Assembly: GCA_017511185.1 (NCBI GenBank)
Contig: JAFWLF010000144.1
Span: 4,194 to 68,193 of the forward strand
Direction of reading: 5' to 3'
DNA: 64,000 nucleotides
Origin: RGIG5612 sp017511185
Lineage (GTDB): Bacteria; Bacillota; Clostridia; Lachnospirales; Lachnospiraceae
Of this stretch, positions 7,230 through 17,100 are shown one piece after another; within the stretch, counting starts at the first letter, position 1, and every line of letters begins with the position of its first letter. Below the pieces are notes generated by a model. That model had not been told where the DNA came from, did not search any database, and worked only from the letters and a program-made list of their open reading frames with translations. A program made the translations under genes and the position numbers.

Positions 7230-9956
7230 ATGGTTATAGCTAAGCTGAAAGATAAAAAGATCCTGCGGGACTGGTTATTTATTGCGGCCTGGGCCTTATA
7301 TCTTATAGCAAGGCTTCTTGCCCTTACGGAATGGCATGCTCTGGCAGTCAGTGATGTTTTCCCAACCATCCTTCAATATACGGAATATGTGTCAGCTGCG
7401 CTTGCGCTTCTGGTTATTCTTATTAATTTTATTTTACGTGTATACAGTTGGAAAGTGATTGTGGCTTACGGTCTTTTTGCAGCAGCAATTGCCGTAAGCG
7501 CTTATTTTTCTGCGAACCGGACATTCATCCTGGTCTTTCTGATCCTGGGAGCCGCATATGGTCAGAGCGGGAAAAGGATCATTACCATATCTGCACTGAT
7601 TACCGCCGCTCTCATTTTTGTAGTGGTGCTTTGCAGTCAGATCGGATTGACGCAGAATGAGATCTGGCACAGGGTGACACCGGATGGACAGATTACGAGA
7701 GTCAGGGAGAGTCTTGGCTTTATCTATGCCAGCACAGGAGCCTCTCTGTTCTTTGGCTTTATTTTACAGTTTATCTTTCTTCGCAAAGAACGCTGCCGGT
7801 TTTGGGAGCTGCTGATCCTTGAATTGGTCAACGGATTCTTTTTCTTTAAGACGGATTCCAGACTTCCGTTTTTTATTGGAACAGCAGTCCTTGTTTTCTT
7901 TCTGATGCAATCATGCTTCAAAAATCATTGGAGATTTACCCGTCATTTGAAGGGACTGATAATTGCGTCACCTGGACTGATTGCCGCTGTTACTGTCGCA
8001 AGTTATTACCTGTTTGATCCTGCTTCTCCATTTTGGAATAAGATCAATACTTTCCTGACTTTACGCTATACGTTTGGAACAAATGCGTTGAGGGAATATG
8101 GTGTGAAGCTCTTTGGACAGCCGATTCTCTGGATCGGAAATGGTTCGGGAAAAGAAACGGGTGTCTATAATTATGTGGACTGTTCGTACATGCAGATCCT
8201 GATACAGTACGGCATTCTTTTGTTGGTGGCAATCATGGTGCTGTATACAGTGGCTATGGTCCGTTCTGTTAAAAAAAATGATTATTGGACGGTTTGTCTG
8301 CTTGGCATCGTTTGTCTTTATAGTATAACGGAACCTTATTTACTAAATCTTGCGGTGGTCCCAATTCCGCTTCTTGCTGCTGCTGTTCTGGGTGAAAAGG
8401 GACTTGTATTCCAGAAGGACTGGTTGCAGCAAATCTTTCATACAGAAATGGGAACACTACAAACCGTTTCATCCGATCGTGAGAAGAAACCGATATCTGT
8501 CAAAAAGAATTTTGTAATGAATGCGGTCCTGACGGTATCTACCTTTATTTTCCCACTGATTACATTTCCTTATGTTTCCCGAGTCCTGCTATCTGCCGGA
8601 ACGGGAAGAGTCTCATTTGCCCGTTCCATTGTCGCTTATTTTGGAATGATTGCAGCACTAGGTATTCATACCTATGGTATCCGTGCCTGCGCGAAAGTGC
8701 GGGATGATAAAGAAAAATTGAGCAAAACAGCACAGGAACTTCTGATCATTAATATCATTATGAGCCTGGTAGCTTACGCTCTGTTGGCTTTGGCAATCAT
8801 ATTTATTCCAAAATTAAGAGCAGAAAAGACATTGCTCGTCATCGTCAGTGCCACGATCATTTTTACCACCATAGGCATGGAGTGGTTGTTTAAGGCTATG
8901 GAACAATATACCTATATTACGGTTCGTTCCATCATCTTTAACGCAGTTGCACTTGTCTTGATGTTCCTTCTGGTCCATAAACAAAGTGATTATGTCATTT
9001 ACGGAGGAATTACGATCGTAGCCAGTTCCTTAGGTTATATTTTGAATGTGATCCAGGCAAGGAAGTATATTCAGCTGAAACCGATGGGGAACTATAACCT
9101 GAAGCAGCATTTAAAACCGGTCCTGGTCTTCTTTGCCATGTCGGCAGCTACCACTGTTTATACAAATCTGGACCAAGTAATGCTGGGCTTCATGAAGACG
9201 GATGTAGATGTAGGCTATTACCATGCAGCGGTCCGCATTAAAGAAGTTCTGGTTGCTATAGTGACTTCACTGGGAGCTGTCCTTTTGCCTCGTGTATCCT
9301 ATTACATTCAATATGGGATGATGGAAGAATTCCGCAGGCTGACAAAGAAAGCAATCAATTTTGTTTTCCTGTTCGCGTCTCCGCTGATCGTTTATTTTAT
9401 CATCTTTGCCAAAGAAGGGATTTTGCTTATTTCCGGTCCTGATTTCATGGGATCGATCCTTCCAATGCAGATTTTAATGCCAACAGTGTTGTTTATTGGT
9501 TTGACAGGACTTTTGGGGATTCAGATCCTTGTTCCTTTGGGCAGGGAAAAAATGGTTTTGTATTCCGTCATAGCAGGCGCTGTGGTCGATTTGATCATTA
9601 ATGCACTCTTGATTCCTAAATGGGCGGCAACCGGTGCTGCTATCGGCACGCTTATAGCAGAGGCTGCGGTTTTGGTTGTGCAGTTGTATTTCCTGAGAAA
9701 AGATAATATCAAAGACGCGTTTGCTCCGATTCAGTACTGGAAGATCATTGTTGCAGTCGCAGCAGGCAGTGCGGCAAGTTTCTGGGTCCTGTTTCTCCAT
9801 ATGGGGACGATTTTCGTCCTGCTGATTTCCGCTGTGCTGTTTTTCGCTGTGTATGCAGGAATTCTGCTGTTATTGAAAGAACCTATGGCATGGGAGATCA
9901 TAGATATCGTGACACGGTTTTTCCATAAGAAACCGGAAGAAGAAACAAGGGTGTAA
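7230..9956 (+). CDS. Fused O-antigen polymerase (Wzy-like) and flippase (Wzx-like)
   Basis: 908 residues from ATG 7230, three bases after the Wzz stop; longer readings overlap Wzz and add no hydrophobic segment. Residues 1 to about 410 have 9-10 membrane segments and a Wzy-like pattern, including FFFKTDSRLPFF and, in the large loop, KLFGQPILWIGNGSGKET with YNYVDCSY. A hydrophilic linker near 410-435 precedes a second half resembling MOP-superfamily polysaccharide flippases: FVMNAVLTVSTFIFPLITFP, YTNLDQVMLGFM and repeated GxxGxxIG-like segments. The polymerase joins repeat units in the periplasm-equivalent space and the flippase delivers lipid-linked units, so fusion links the two steps. The reading frame is open throughout. 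Confidence 0.85.
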   Translation: MVIAKLKDKKILRDWLFIAAWALYLIARLLALTEWHALAVSDVFPTILQYTEYVSAALALLVILINFILRVYSWKVIVAYGLFAAAIAVSAYFSANRTFILVFLILGAAYGQSGKRIITISALITAALIFVVVLCSQIGLTQNEIWHRVTPDGQITRVRESLGFIYASTGASLFFGFILQFIFLRKERCRFWELLILELVNGFFFFKTDSRLPFFIGTAVLVFFLMQSCFKNHWRFTRHLKGLIIASPGLIAAVTVASYYLFDPASPFWNKINTFLTLRYTFGTNALREYGVKLFGQPILWIGNGSGKETGVYNYVDCSYMQILIQYGILLLVAIMVLYTVAMVRSVKKNDYWTVCLLGIVCLYSITEPYLLNLAVVPIPLLAAAVLGEKGLVFQKDWLQQIFHTEMGTLQTVSSDREKKPISVKKNFVMNAVLTVSTFIFPLITFPYVSRVLLSAGTGRVSFARSIVAYFGMIAALGIHTYGIRACAKVRDDKEKLSKTAQELLIINIIMSLVAYALLALAIIFIPKLRAEKTLLVIVSATIIFTTIGMEWLFKAMEQYTYITVRSIIFNAVALVLMFLLVHKQSDYVIYGGITIVASSLGYILNVIQARKYIQLKPMGNYNLKQHLKPVLVFFAMSAATTVYTNLDQVMLGFMKTDVDVGYYHAAVRIKEVLVAIVTSLGAVLLPRVSYYIQYGMMEEFRRLTKKAINFVFLFASPLIVYFIIFAKEGILLISGPDFMGSILPMQILMPTVLFIGLTGLLGIQILVPLGREKMVLYSVIAGAVVDLIINALLIPKWAATGAAIGTLIAEAAVLVVQLYFLRKDNIKDAFAPIQYWKIIVAVAAGSAASFWVLFLHMGTIFVLLISAVLFFAVYAGILLLLKEPMAWEIIDIVTRFFHKKPEEETRV

Positions 9957-9957
9957 A

Positions 9958-10890
9958 TTAAAATTCTTTTTTATCCACGTATTCTACCTGCGGGTGGAAG
10001 AAAAGCCCTTTCCAGAAGCTGCTGATGATCACGTGGCTTCTTTTTATTTTATGATCTTTGGAGCGGAGCCAGACCATGATCCAGCTTTTTGCCAGGTTGT
10101 AAAGATAGGCACAATAATGACGGGCGCCATAATGGCGGTAAGCATAATTGCCGTTTCGGATCGCATAGCGGTATCGGTCAATACGTTCCGAGTCATCCAT
10201 CACAATATCACTGCCGGCATTGTTTTTCGTTTTATGGATGATAGCGCTTTTTGGAACAATATAGGCCGGCATTTTATACTGGATCGTGATGCGGACAGTA
10301 TATTCTACATCATCACTCCAGATGAAAAATTCTTTGATCGGAAGACCGACTTTTCGGATGGTATCTGACGGGATCAGAAGTGATACAAACGTTGCAGTTT
10401 CGATAGGAATCAGATTGTTGTTCGCCAGGGCTTTTTGAACATCTTCTAAAAGAAGATAATGCGTATGAGTGCGCTGCCGGTTCATTTCACACAGGGAACC
10501 GTCTGTCCAATAGACAACACTGGCAAGAAAACCGTAAGGTTTGTTTTGATCCTGCAGACGGTCATTTTCCGCCAGAAGTTCCTCTAATGCATTAGGCTGG
10601 GCAATGGCATCGTCATCCATGATCCAGACATAATCATAGCCCATTTCCACTCCGCGGCGCATGCCATAATTGAATCCTCCTGCACCGCCCAGATTTGCCC
10701 CGGTGTTCTCGTAATATACAGAAGGGTGCGTTTTGGCAAAGTTCTGTGCCCAGTGAGGGGTTTCATCTGTACTTGCGTTATCAACGATCAGAATATCGCA
10801 AGCAGAAGACTGCCCAAGCAATGCCTGGATGCCTTCTTTCAGCAGTTCTAATCGATTATAGGTTACGATAACAGCGATGGTTGAATTCAC
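9958..10890 (-). CDS. GT2 glycosyltransferase, galactofuranosyl/rhamnosyltransferase-like
   Basis: 310 residues starting at GTG 10888-10890, with GAGG seven bases upstream. The N-terminal GT-A fold has IAVIVTYNR, ILIVDNASTD, NLGGAGGFNYG and YVWIMDDDA, where Asp92-94 bind the metal and nucleotide sugar. The GGAGGFNYG plus WIMDDD pairing is typical of the GlfT/rhamnosyltransferase branch. The C-terminal part is basic and has aromatic residues that may lie on the membrane. The gene is alone on the minus strand, tail to tail with the polymerase-flippase gene (one base between stops). It probably adds one sugar to the lipid-linked repeat unit. Confidence 0.85.
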   Translation of the reverse strand: MNSTIAVIVTYNRLELLKEGIQALLGQSSACDILIVDNASTDETPHWAQNFAKTHPSVYYENTGANLGGAGGFNYGMRRGVEMGYDYVWIMDDDAIAQPNALEELLAENDRLQDQNKPYGFLASVVYWTDGSLCEMNRQRTHTHYLLLEDVQKALANNNLIPIETATFVSLLIPSDTIRKVGLPIKEFFIWSDDVEYTVRITIQYKMPAYIVPKSAIIHKTKNNAGSDIVMDDSERIDRYRYAIRNGNYAYRHYGARHYCAYLYNLAKSWIMVWLRSKDHKIKRSHVIISSFWKGLFFHPQVEYVDKKEF

Positions 10891-10974
10891 AAGAGACCTC
10901 GGAAACGACTAATTTTATTCTTTAATATCTTACATGAAATCCGGAAATAATTCCACTATTACGAAGGAGTATTT

Positions 10975-11004
10975 TTGACACAAATACCGCCGATATGATA
11001 AAAT
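10975..11004 (+). promoter_or_regulatory. promoter for the 11032 glycosyltransferase operon
   Basis: TTGACA at 10975-10980, an 18-base spacer and TAAAAT at 10999-11004, 27 bases before the start codon. The -10 matches that of the 4260 promoter. Confidence 0.6.
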
Positions 11005-11031
11005 TTTGAGGATCATTTAGGAAACAAAATT

Positions 11032-11820
11032 ATGGAGCAAAAGCAGCCAAAAATCTCTGTCGTAATACCGGCATATCATGCAGAAAACTACATCCGTCAG
11101 GCAATCCAATCGGTTCTGGAGCAAACTTATCCGGAGCTGATCGAGATTCTGATCGTAGATGATGCTTCTGCGGATCATACAGAATCTGTAGTGAAGGAAG
11201 TGGCGCCTGCGGCAGAGGAAGGCGTATATCTGAGGAAAAACCGATTCCTGCAATACTTTAAGAACACGGAGAACAAAGGGGTGGCTTTTACCCGTAATTT
11301 TGGCGTCAGTCAGGCAAAGGGAGACTTTGTTGCGTTTCTGGATGCAGATGACTGGTGGGTACCCGTAAAAATAGAAAAACAAATGCAGGCGATCGGACAA
11401 CAGGATACGTATTGCTTTTGTTTTACCGGCAGAGAACTAATGGACTTGAGCGGAAAAAGCCTGCAGAAAGTAATAGCAGTTCCTCAAACGATCACCTACC
11501 AGGCAATGCTGAAAACCAATTATGTGACATGCTCATCTGTTCTGATGAAACGTGAGCTGGCGTTGGCATATCCGATGGATCATGATGAATACTGCGAGGA
11601 TTACATTTGCTGGATGCGGATCTTAAAAGAGCATGGTCCGGCAATCGGAATCCGGGAGCCATTGGTAAAATACCGCATGGTAACAGGCAGTAAATCTAAT
11701 AACAAGAGGAAAGCAGCTTCTGATCATTATCACAGCTTGAGGACGATTGGAATCGGTCCTGTACGTGCGGCTGTTTTTATGCTCAGTTATGCATATAACG
11801 GAATCAAAAAGTATTCCTGA
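11032..11820 (+). CDS. GT2 glycosyltransferase
   Basis: 262 residues. The GT-A motifs are ISVVIPAYHAENYI, ILIVDDASADHT, NKGVAFTRNFG and FLDADDWW (Asp104-Asp107), the metal-binding DxD region. The protein is short, with a C-terminal segment that could be amphipathic (AAVFMLSYAYNGIKKY). It is the first gene after its own promoter and lies ten bases before a second glycosyltransferase. The donor and linkage are unknown; it probably builds the repeat unit on undecaprenyl diphosphate. Confidence 0.88.
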   Translation: MEQKQPKISVVIPAYHAENYIRQAIQSVLEQTYPELIEILIVDDASADHTESVVKEVAPAAEEGVYLRKNRFLQYFKNTENKGVAFTRNFGVSQAKGDFVAFLDADDWWVPVKIEKQMQAIGQQDTYCFCFTGRELMDLSGKSLQKVIAVPQTITYQAMLKTNYVTCSSVLMKRELALAYPMDHDEYCEDYICWMRILKEHGPAIGIREPLVKYRMVTGSKSNNKRKAASDHYHSLRTIGIGPVRAAVFMLSYAYNGIKKYS

Positions 11821-11829
11821 TGGAGAAAC

Positions 11830-12879
11830 ATGAAACAACTTACTATCGCAGTTCCGGCTTATAATTCAGAAATGTTTTTACATATTTGTCTGGATTCCAT
11901 GGCAGGCGCAGATGACCGCCTGGAGGTCATTGTCATTAATGACGGTTCCAAAGATAAAACATTGGAGGTAGCCAATTCTTATGCAGAGAAGTATCCGGAT
12001 CAGATCCGGGTGATCGATAAGGAAAATGGCGGACATGGATCCGGAATCAATGCTGCATTGGAGGTCGCAGCCGGACGTTTTTACAAAGTGGTGGATTCTG
12101 ACGACTGGGTGGAGACCAGAAACCTGAAAGCCATTCTGGATGCGCTGGAAAGAAGTGATGCAGATGCCGTAGTAACCGGCTATCGTTCAGTGAACATCGG
12201 CAGCGGAAATATGATCAGTTATCCGGTTGAACTGCCGGAGAGAAAAATAACACCAGAAACATCTACGTATGGTGCGGAGCTGTCGATGGAAGAGTTTTCA
12301 CAGATCTTCGACCAGATGGCAACCTCCTATTCCTTCCATGGACTTTGTTATCGAACGGATTTCTTCCGAAGTATGGATTTCCGTATGTCTGAAAAAGTTT
12401 TCTTTGAAGATCAGGAATATGCAGTTCTTCCTTTTTTAAAGGTCCAGAAAGTCCTTCTGCTTCCTTATTATTTGTATAATTATCAGATTGGAAGCTCCGG
12501 ACAAAGCGTCGATTTTTCCAATCAGGCTAAAAGGGCGAATGACCTGAAGCAGGTCTACACCAAAATGATGGATTACTATCATTTCAACAAGCCCCAGGAA
12601 GACTACCGCATAAGATTTTTTGTTAAGAGGCTGTCTATTTCACTGGTCAGTTATTATGCAGTTGTCCTGGTAAAATCCACAGACAAAAGAAATGGGCGGA
12701 AAGAGGCGGAAGGGCTTCGCACATATGTGATGCAGCTGGAGCCGAGCATTCAGCAATACGCGGAAAAACGTTATCGTCTTATGAGAGTCGCCAGCCGTGT
12801 TCCATTTGCGGGAAATCTGTATTACAAACTATTTGATTCAAAGACTTATACGAAGTTTAAAAAGACATGGAATAAATAA
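11830..12879 (+). CDS. GT2 glycosyltransferase
   Basis: 349 residues. Motifs are LTIAVPAYNSE, VIVINDGSKDKT, NGGHGSGINAAL and YKVVDSDDW (DSDD at 89-92). The NGGHGSG and F/Y-K-x-x-D-x-D-D-W combination is shared with the protein at 29286-30272, so the two belong to one subfamily. The C-terminal half has a Tyr-rich helical region and a basic end. Start ATG 11830 follows TGGAG. It is the last gene of a two-gene unit before a new promoter. The substrate is unknown. Confidence 0.88.
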   Translation: MKQLTIAVPAYNSEMFLHICLDSMAGADDRLEVIVINDGSKDKTLEVANSYAEKYPDQIRVIDKENGGHGSGINAALEVAAGRFYKVVDSDDWVETRNLKAILDALERSDADAVVTGYRSVNIGSGNMISYPVELPERKITPETSTYGAELSMEEFSQIFDQMATSYSFHGLCYRTDFFRSMDFRMSEKVFFEDQEYAVLPFLKVQKVLLLPYYLYNYQIGSSGQSVDFSNQAKRANDLKQVYTKMMDYYHFNKPQEDYRIRFFVKRLSISLVSYYAVVLVKSTDKRNGRKEAEGLRTYVMQLEPSIQQYAEKRYRLMRVASRVPFAGNLYYKLFDSKTYTKFKKTWNK

Positions 12880-12896
12880 GTTTCACAGAAAATTCA

Positions 12897-12925
12897 TTGA
12901 CTTTGTTTCCATGTCTTATTATCAT
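12897..12925 (+). promoter_or_regulatory. promoter candidate for the DUF4012 gene
   Basis: TTGACT at 12897-12902, a 17-base spacer and TATCAT at 12920-12925, about 70 bases before the start codon. Confidence 0.5.
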
Positions 12926-12995
12926 TATTTTTACTGTGGAAAGGTATGAGCAGATACCCGGACCATAATGAAAAGGGCTCTGCTTTTAGATAATA

Positions 12996-15167
12996 ATGGC
13001 TAACGAAAGAACAATCAAAAATTATGAACTTCCAATAGAAAATGAAAACCCTGCTAATCCGGCCGAGACCCCGGTTGAATCTGTCATGCAGCAGACGGAA
13101 CCGATCGAACTGCCTGCCGAAGAAGCCCAAATGCCTGCTGAAGAAATAGAACAGCAGGACGAACTTGTAGTTGAGGAAGACTGGGAGGACGAGGAAGAGG
13201 ATTTCATCGATTCAGAAGAGTTTGAAGATGAGATGGAAGAACCGGCTGTTTCTGAAGATTGGGAAGACGATTCTGATGAGTGGTCGGAAGAGGAAAAAGA
13301 CTGGGAAGACGAAGAGGACTGGGAAGAGGAAGAGAAACCAGTGGCTGCTCCTGTTCGTCAGGTGAAGAGACCGGTTCCGCAGCCTCAAAAAGGAAGATCC
13401 AGTCAGAAAAAGAATAAAAAGAAAAAACATATCGTGATTCCGATCATTAGTGGAATCATTCTGTTATTCCTGGTCATTATGGTCATCATTGGCCTTAGCG
13501 AGATGAACGGCTTTAAATCTCATGCCAAAAAGATGAAGGCTGATTTGAAGTCTGTTGTATACTGCATTAAAGATGATGATTTTTCCGGTGCGTCAGATGC
13601 AATGGATGAAGTGGATAATGAAAGATTATATCTTCGCGATAAAATCAATGATCCTTTCTGGTCATTAGTAGCAAAATTCCCGTTTTTAAAAGGTGATATT
13701 AAGGCAGTCAATGAACTGTTGGATATTGTGGATGATGCCTGCAATCTGATTGTACATCCATTTATAGTACAGGCAAAAGGACACCCTCTTTCAGATTTGA
13801 AAACTGAGGGTGGTTTCAATGTCAGATTGATCAATTCTTATCTGGAATTTGCAGAAACGATCGTTCCGGTTGTAGACGAAATGGCTGTCCGCATCAATTC
13901 TATAGAATTTGGACCTATTTCAAAAGGGGCAGTTGGAGACTATACTGATAAATTGGAATCACTGATCGAGACCTATGAACATTTCAAAAAATACATTCCT
14001 CTGGTAGAAGCTTTCTGCGGACACGGGGAAGATAAGTTTTACATTATGCTGGCACAGAACTCGGCAGAGATTCGTGCATCAGGAGGGTTCCCGGGATCCA
14101 TGGGAACTGTTCGCATCGAGGACGGCGTATTAGATATCGGCGATTTTGTCAGTGTTTACGATCTGCTTCCAATGGGCCAGGCATTTGATTCCGGAATCAC
14201 GGATCAGGAAATCCAGCTGTTCGGATATATGTACGCAGGACAATCACATGATGCCTGCTTTAATCCGCATTTTGCCCGCGTTGGTGAGATAACAAAAGCA
14301 TCTTATGAGGAATATAATCCGGAGTTCGTGGATGGCATCATTTCTCTGACACCGGCGGTCATTCAGGATATCCTGAATTTCCTTGATGCTACTATTTCTC
14401 TGGAAGACGGATCCGTTCTGGATGGAACAAATGCGACACGGATCATTCAGAGAGAATTGTATATTATTTATCAGGGCGTAGAAGGATATGCGTTTGTAAA
14501 TAATGATTACGTTGACTCCATGTTTGCGGAAACTGCAAAACAGGCTATGGATGTTTTGGTCAGTAATTTTAAACTGGAAAAACTGCCGGAATATGTGAAG
14601 CTCTTTGAACATGGTTTCCAAAACCGCACCATCATGCTTTGGCTGGCAGATCCGAAAGAAGAAAAACTGGTAGAAGCCGTTGGTGCTTCCGGAAATCTGA
14701 ATAATGACAAAAACAACCCGAAAGCGGGTATCTATTTCAGCGTCTGTGACCCTTCGAAGTTGGGTATGTTTGTTGAGATCATTCCGGAATTAAGCGAGCC
14801 AACAGTGCTGCCGAATGGTTCCAGAGAGTATACCATGAAGGTCACTCTGAATAATTATCTGAATGAGTATTTAGATGAATACTTTATTAATTCCTGGTTC
14901 GTTTTAGGCGGATATGGAGGAAACATCCAGAGTTATGTTTATTTCTTCGCACCTGCAGGCGGAACAGTCAGTGATTTCGAGATTGAACCATTGATCTGGC
15001 AGGATGTTATGCTGGATGAATACGAAGATCTGGAAGTAGGTTATATGTTGAACCTCTTCCTGGTGCCGGATGAACCAATTACCGTCACTTACAAAATTAC
15101 AACGGCTCCGGGTGTAGAGACTCCGCTGACGATAGATATGACTCCGACGCTGCAGGACTACAGGTAA
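12996..15167 (+). CDS. DUF4012 membrane protein with a long acidic N-terminus
   Basis: 723 residues. Residues 1-115 are very acidic and Trp-rich, with repeated DWEDEE-type segments. A basic stretch (about 120-144) then precedes one transmembrane helix (about 145-167), so the acidic tail is probably cytosolic. The large outer part carries the DUF4012 core: YIMLAQNSAEIRASGGFPGS, then TVRIEDGVLDIGDF. DUF4012 proteins commonly occur in glycan loci of Gram-positive bacteria, but their biochemical role is not established. No strong ribosome binding site is visible at ATG 12996. The gene ends four bases before the kinase fusion, so the two are co-transcribed. Confidence 0.8.
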   Translation: MANERTIKNYELPIENENPANPAETPVESVMQQTEPIELPAEEAQMPAEEIEQQDELVVEEDWEDEEEDFIDSEEFEDEMEEPAVSEDWEDDSDEWSEEEKDWEDEEDWEEEEKPVAAPVRQVKRPVPQPQKGRSSQKKNKKKKHIVIPIISGIILLFLVIMVIIGLSEMNGFKSHAKKMKADLKSVVYCIKDDDFSGASDAMDEVDNERLYLRDKINDPFWSLVAKFPFLKGDIKAVNELLDIVDDACNLIVHPFIVQAKGHPLSDLKTEGGFNVRLINSYLEFAETIVPVVDEMAVRINSIEFGPISKGAVGDYTDKLESLIETYEHFKKYIPLVEAFCGHGEDKFYIMLAQNSAEIRASGGFPGSMGTVRIEDGVLDIGDFVSVYDLLPMGQAFDSGITDQEIQLFGYMYAGQSHDACFNPHFARVGEITKASYEEYNPEFVDGIISLTPAVIQDILNFLDATISLEDGSVLDGTNATRIIQRELYIIYQGVEGYAFVNNDYVDSMFAETAKQAMDVLVSNFKLEKLPEYVKLFEHGFQNRTIMLWLADPKEEKLVEAVGASGNLNNDKNNPKAGIYFSVCDPSKLGMFVEIIPELSEPTVLPNGSREYTMKVTLNNYLNEYLDEYFINSWFVLGGYGGNIQSYVYFFAPAGGTVSDFEIEPLIWQDVMLDEYEDLEVGYMLNLFLVPDEPITVTYKITTAPGVETPLTIDMTPTLQDYR

Positions 15168-15171
15168 AGCT

Positions 15172-17091
15172 ATGGAAAAGGGAATTGAACTTTTTGTTCC
15201 CGGACGCCTCTGCCTGCTGGGCGAACACAGCGACTGGGCCGGAAAATACAGAAATACCAACGAAAAAATAGAAAAGGGCTATGCTATTGTTACGGGTATT
15301 GAAGAAGGCATCCATGCTTTTGCTTATCCGGATGAGCGTCTGATCATAGAATACACTTCAGATGCCGATCTGGTTTTCTCCTGTGACATGAAAGCAGAAG
15401 CCTTGCAAAAGGTCGCAGAAGAAGGCGGCTTTTTTTGCTATATAGCCGGAACTGCTTTTGCCATTAAGGAGCGCTATAATGTGGGCGGTGTCAGGATCGT
15501 GATCGATCATGTGACTCTGCCGATGAAAAAAGGCCTTTCTTCCAGTGCAGCTATCTGTGTTCTGGTCACCCGCGCATTCAATCAGATCTATCATTTGCAT
15601 CTGAATACCAGAGGAGAGATGAATCTTGCCTATGAAGGTGAGATCACTACGCCTTCCCGCTGTGGCAAGCTGGATCAGGCCTGTGCCTATGGAAAGAAGC
15701 CCGTGCTGATGACTTTTGATGGTGACCGTATTTCGGTAAAAAATATTGAGGTAGGTGCGGATCTGTATTTTGTGTTTGCGGATCTGAAGGCTGGAAAAGA
15801 TACCATCAAGATCCTGGCAGATCTGAACCGCTGCTATCCATTTGCACAGAACGAAACAGAGCAGAAAGTTCAGGAATACCTGGGAAGGATCAATAAAGAG
15901 AACATTGAGAAAGGTCTGGAGCTGATCCGACAGGGAAATGCAGAAGGCCTTGGCCTCTTGATGACCCGTGCACAAGAGATGTTTGATGAATACCTGGCTC
16001 CGGCTTGTCCGTCTGAATTGACGGCACCTATCCTGCATCAAACTCTGCAGGATCCACATGTGAAGAGTCTGATCTATGGTGCAAAAGGTGTAGGGTCCGG
16101 TGGAGACGGGGCAGCGCAGTTCCTGGTCAAAGATGCTAAAGCACAGGCAGAACTGAAGCAGTATCTGGAAGAAGATCTCCGAATGACTGCCTATACATTA
16201 ACGCTGAATCAGACCAAGCCGATCACCAAGGCAATCATTCCGGCTGCGGGCAATGGCGTACGAATGTTCCCAATCTCCAAGATCCTGAGGAAAGCCTTTC
16301 TGCCAATCATTGATAAAGACGGCATCATCAAGCCAGCTATTATGGTGCTTCTGGAAGAATTGGACGATGCAGGCATTGATCGGATTGCCATTGTAATCGA
16401 CAGGGAAGACCGAAAAGATTATGAGAACTTCTTTGAGAAAGAATTGAGCAATGAGATCGCGCAGAAACTGTCGCCATCCCTTTTAGAATATGAATCTAAA
16501 ATCCAGCGTATCGGTAAAAAGATTGAATACATCTATCAGGACGAAAAGCTGGGATTGGGACATGCGGTTTCACTCTGCGAAGAGTTTGCTGATGGAGACC
16601 CAGTGCTGCTGGTTCTGGGCGATCAGCTTTATAAAACAACAAGCTATTTAAGCTGCACCAGACAGCTTTTAGACAGCTATTCAAAAGACAGCAAGCTGAT
16701 GATATCTGTCATTCCGGTGCCAATTGGGGAGGTTTCCCGGTATGGCATTCTGACCGGAAAGATTGAGAATCATGATGATTTCTTTGTGGTTGACCGGATG
16801 GTAGAAAAGCCGGAAGCCTCTTATGCGGAGGAATACTTGTTCACTAATTCCGGCGGCGAGAAAAAATACTTTGCTGTATTTGGAGAATATATTCTGACAC
16901 CGGCTGTTTTCCGCCAATTGAGGGAAAACATTGCTGCCGGGATCCTCGAAAAAGGCGAATTCCAATTGACCGGAGCCTTAGACAAGGTTCGCGAAAAAGA
17001 AGGCATGATCGCATTCCTGACAGATGGGGAAATGCTGGATATCGGGGATGTGACGGCTTATCAGAAAGCCTTGCTTAAAAAAATGGATTAA
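15172..17091 (+). CDS. Fused GHMP sugar kinase and nucleotidyltransferase
   Basis: 639 residues with two enzyme domains. The first (about 1-340) is a GHMP kinase: FVPGRLCLLGEHSDWAG at 8-24 resembles the galactokinase sugar site, and PMKKGLSSSAA (117-127) is the ATP phosphate loop. A late GVGSGGDGAAQF segment fits GHMP motif 3. The second domain (from about 350) has AIIPAAGNGVRMFP and a later GDQLYKTT, the Rossmann-type nucleotide-binding pattern of UTP/GTP sugar-1-phosphate transferases. One protein could thus phosphorylate a sugar at C1 and convert it to an NDP-sugar. Plant and Bacteroides fucokinase fusions have the opposite domain order. The sugar is not identified. Confidence 0.82.
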   Translation: MEKGIELFVPGRLCLLGEHSDWAGKYRNTNEKIEKGYAIVTGIEEGIHAFAYPDERLIIEYTSDADLVFSCDMKAEALQKVAEEGGFFCYIAGTAFAIKERYNVGGVRIVIDHVTLPMKKGLSSSAAICVLVTRAFNQIYHLHLNTRGEMNLAYEGEITTPSRCGKLDQACAYGKKPVLMTFDGDRISVKNIEVGADLYFVFADLKAGKDTIKILADLNRCYPFAQNETEQKVQEYLGRINKENIEKGLELIRQGNAEGLGLLMTRAQEMFDEYLAPACPSELTAPILHQTLQDPHVKSLIYGAKGVGSGGDGAAQFLVKDAKAQAELKQYLEEDLRMTAYTLTLNQTKPITKAIIPAAGNGVRMFPISKILRKAFLPIIDKDGIIKPAIMVLLEELDDAGIDRIAIVIDREDRKDYENFFEKELSNEIAQKLSPSLLEYESKIQRIGKKIEYIYQDEKLGLGHAVSLCEEFADGDPVLLVLGDQLYKTTSYLSCTRQLLDSYSKDSKLMISVIPVPIGEVSRYGILTGKIENHDDFFVVDRMVEKPEASYAEEYLFTNSGGEKKYFAVFGEYILTPAVFRQLRENIAAGILEKGEFQLTGALDKVREKEGMIAFLTDGEMLDIGDVTAYQKALLKKMD

Positions 17092-17100
17092 GCAGATACG

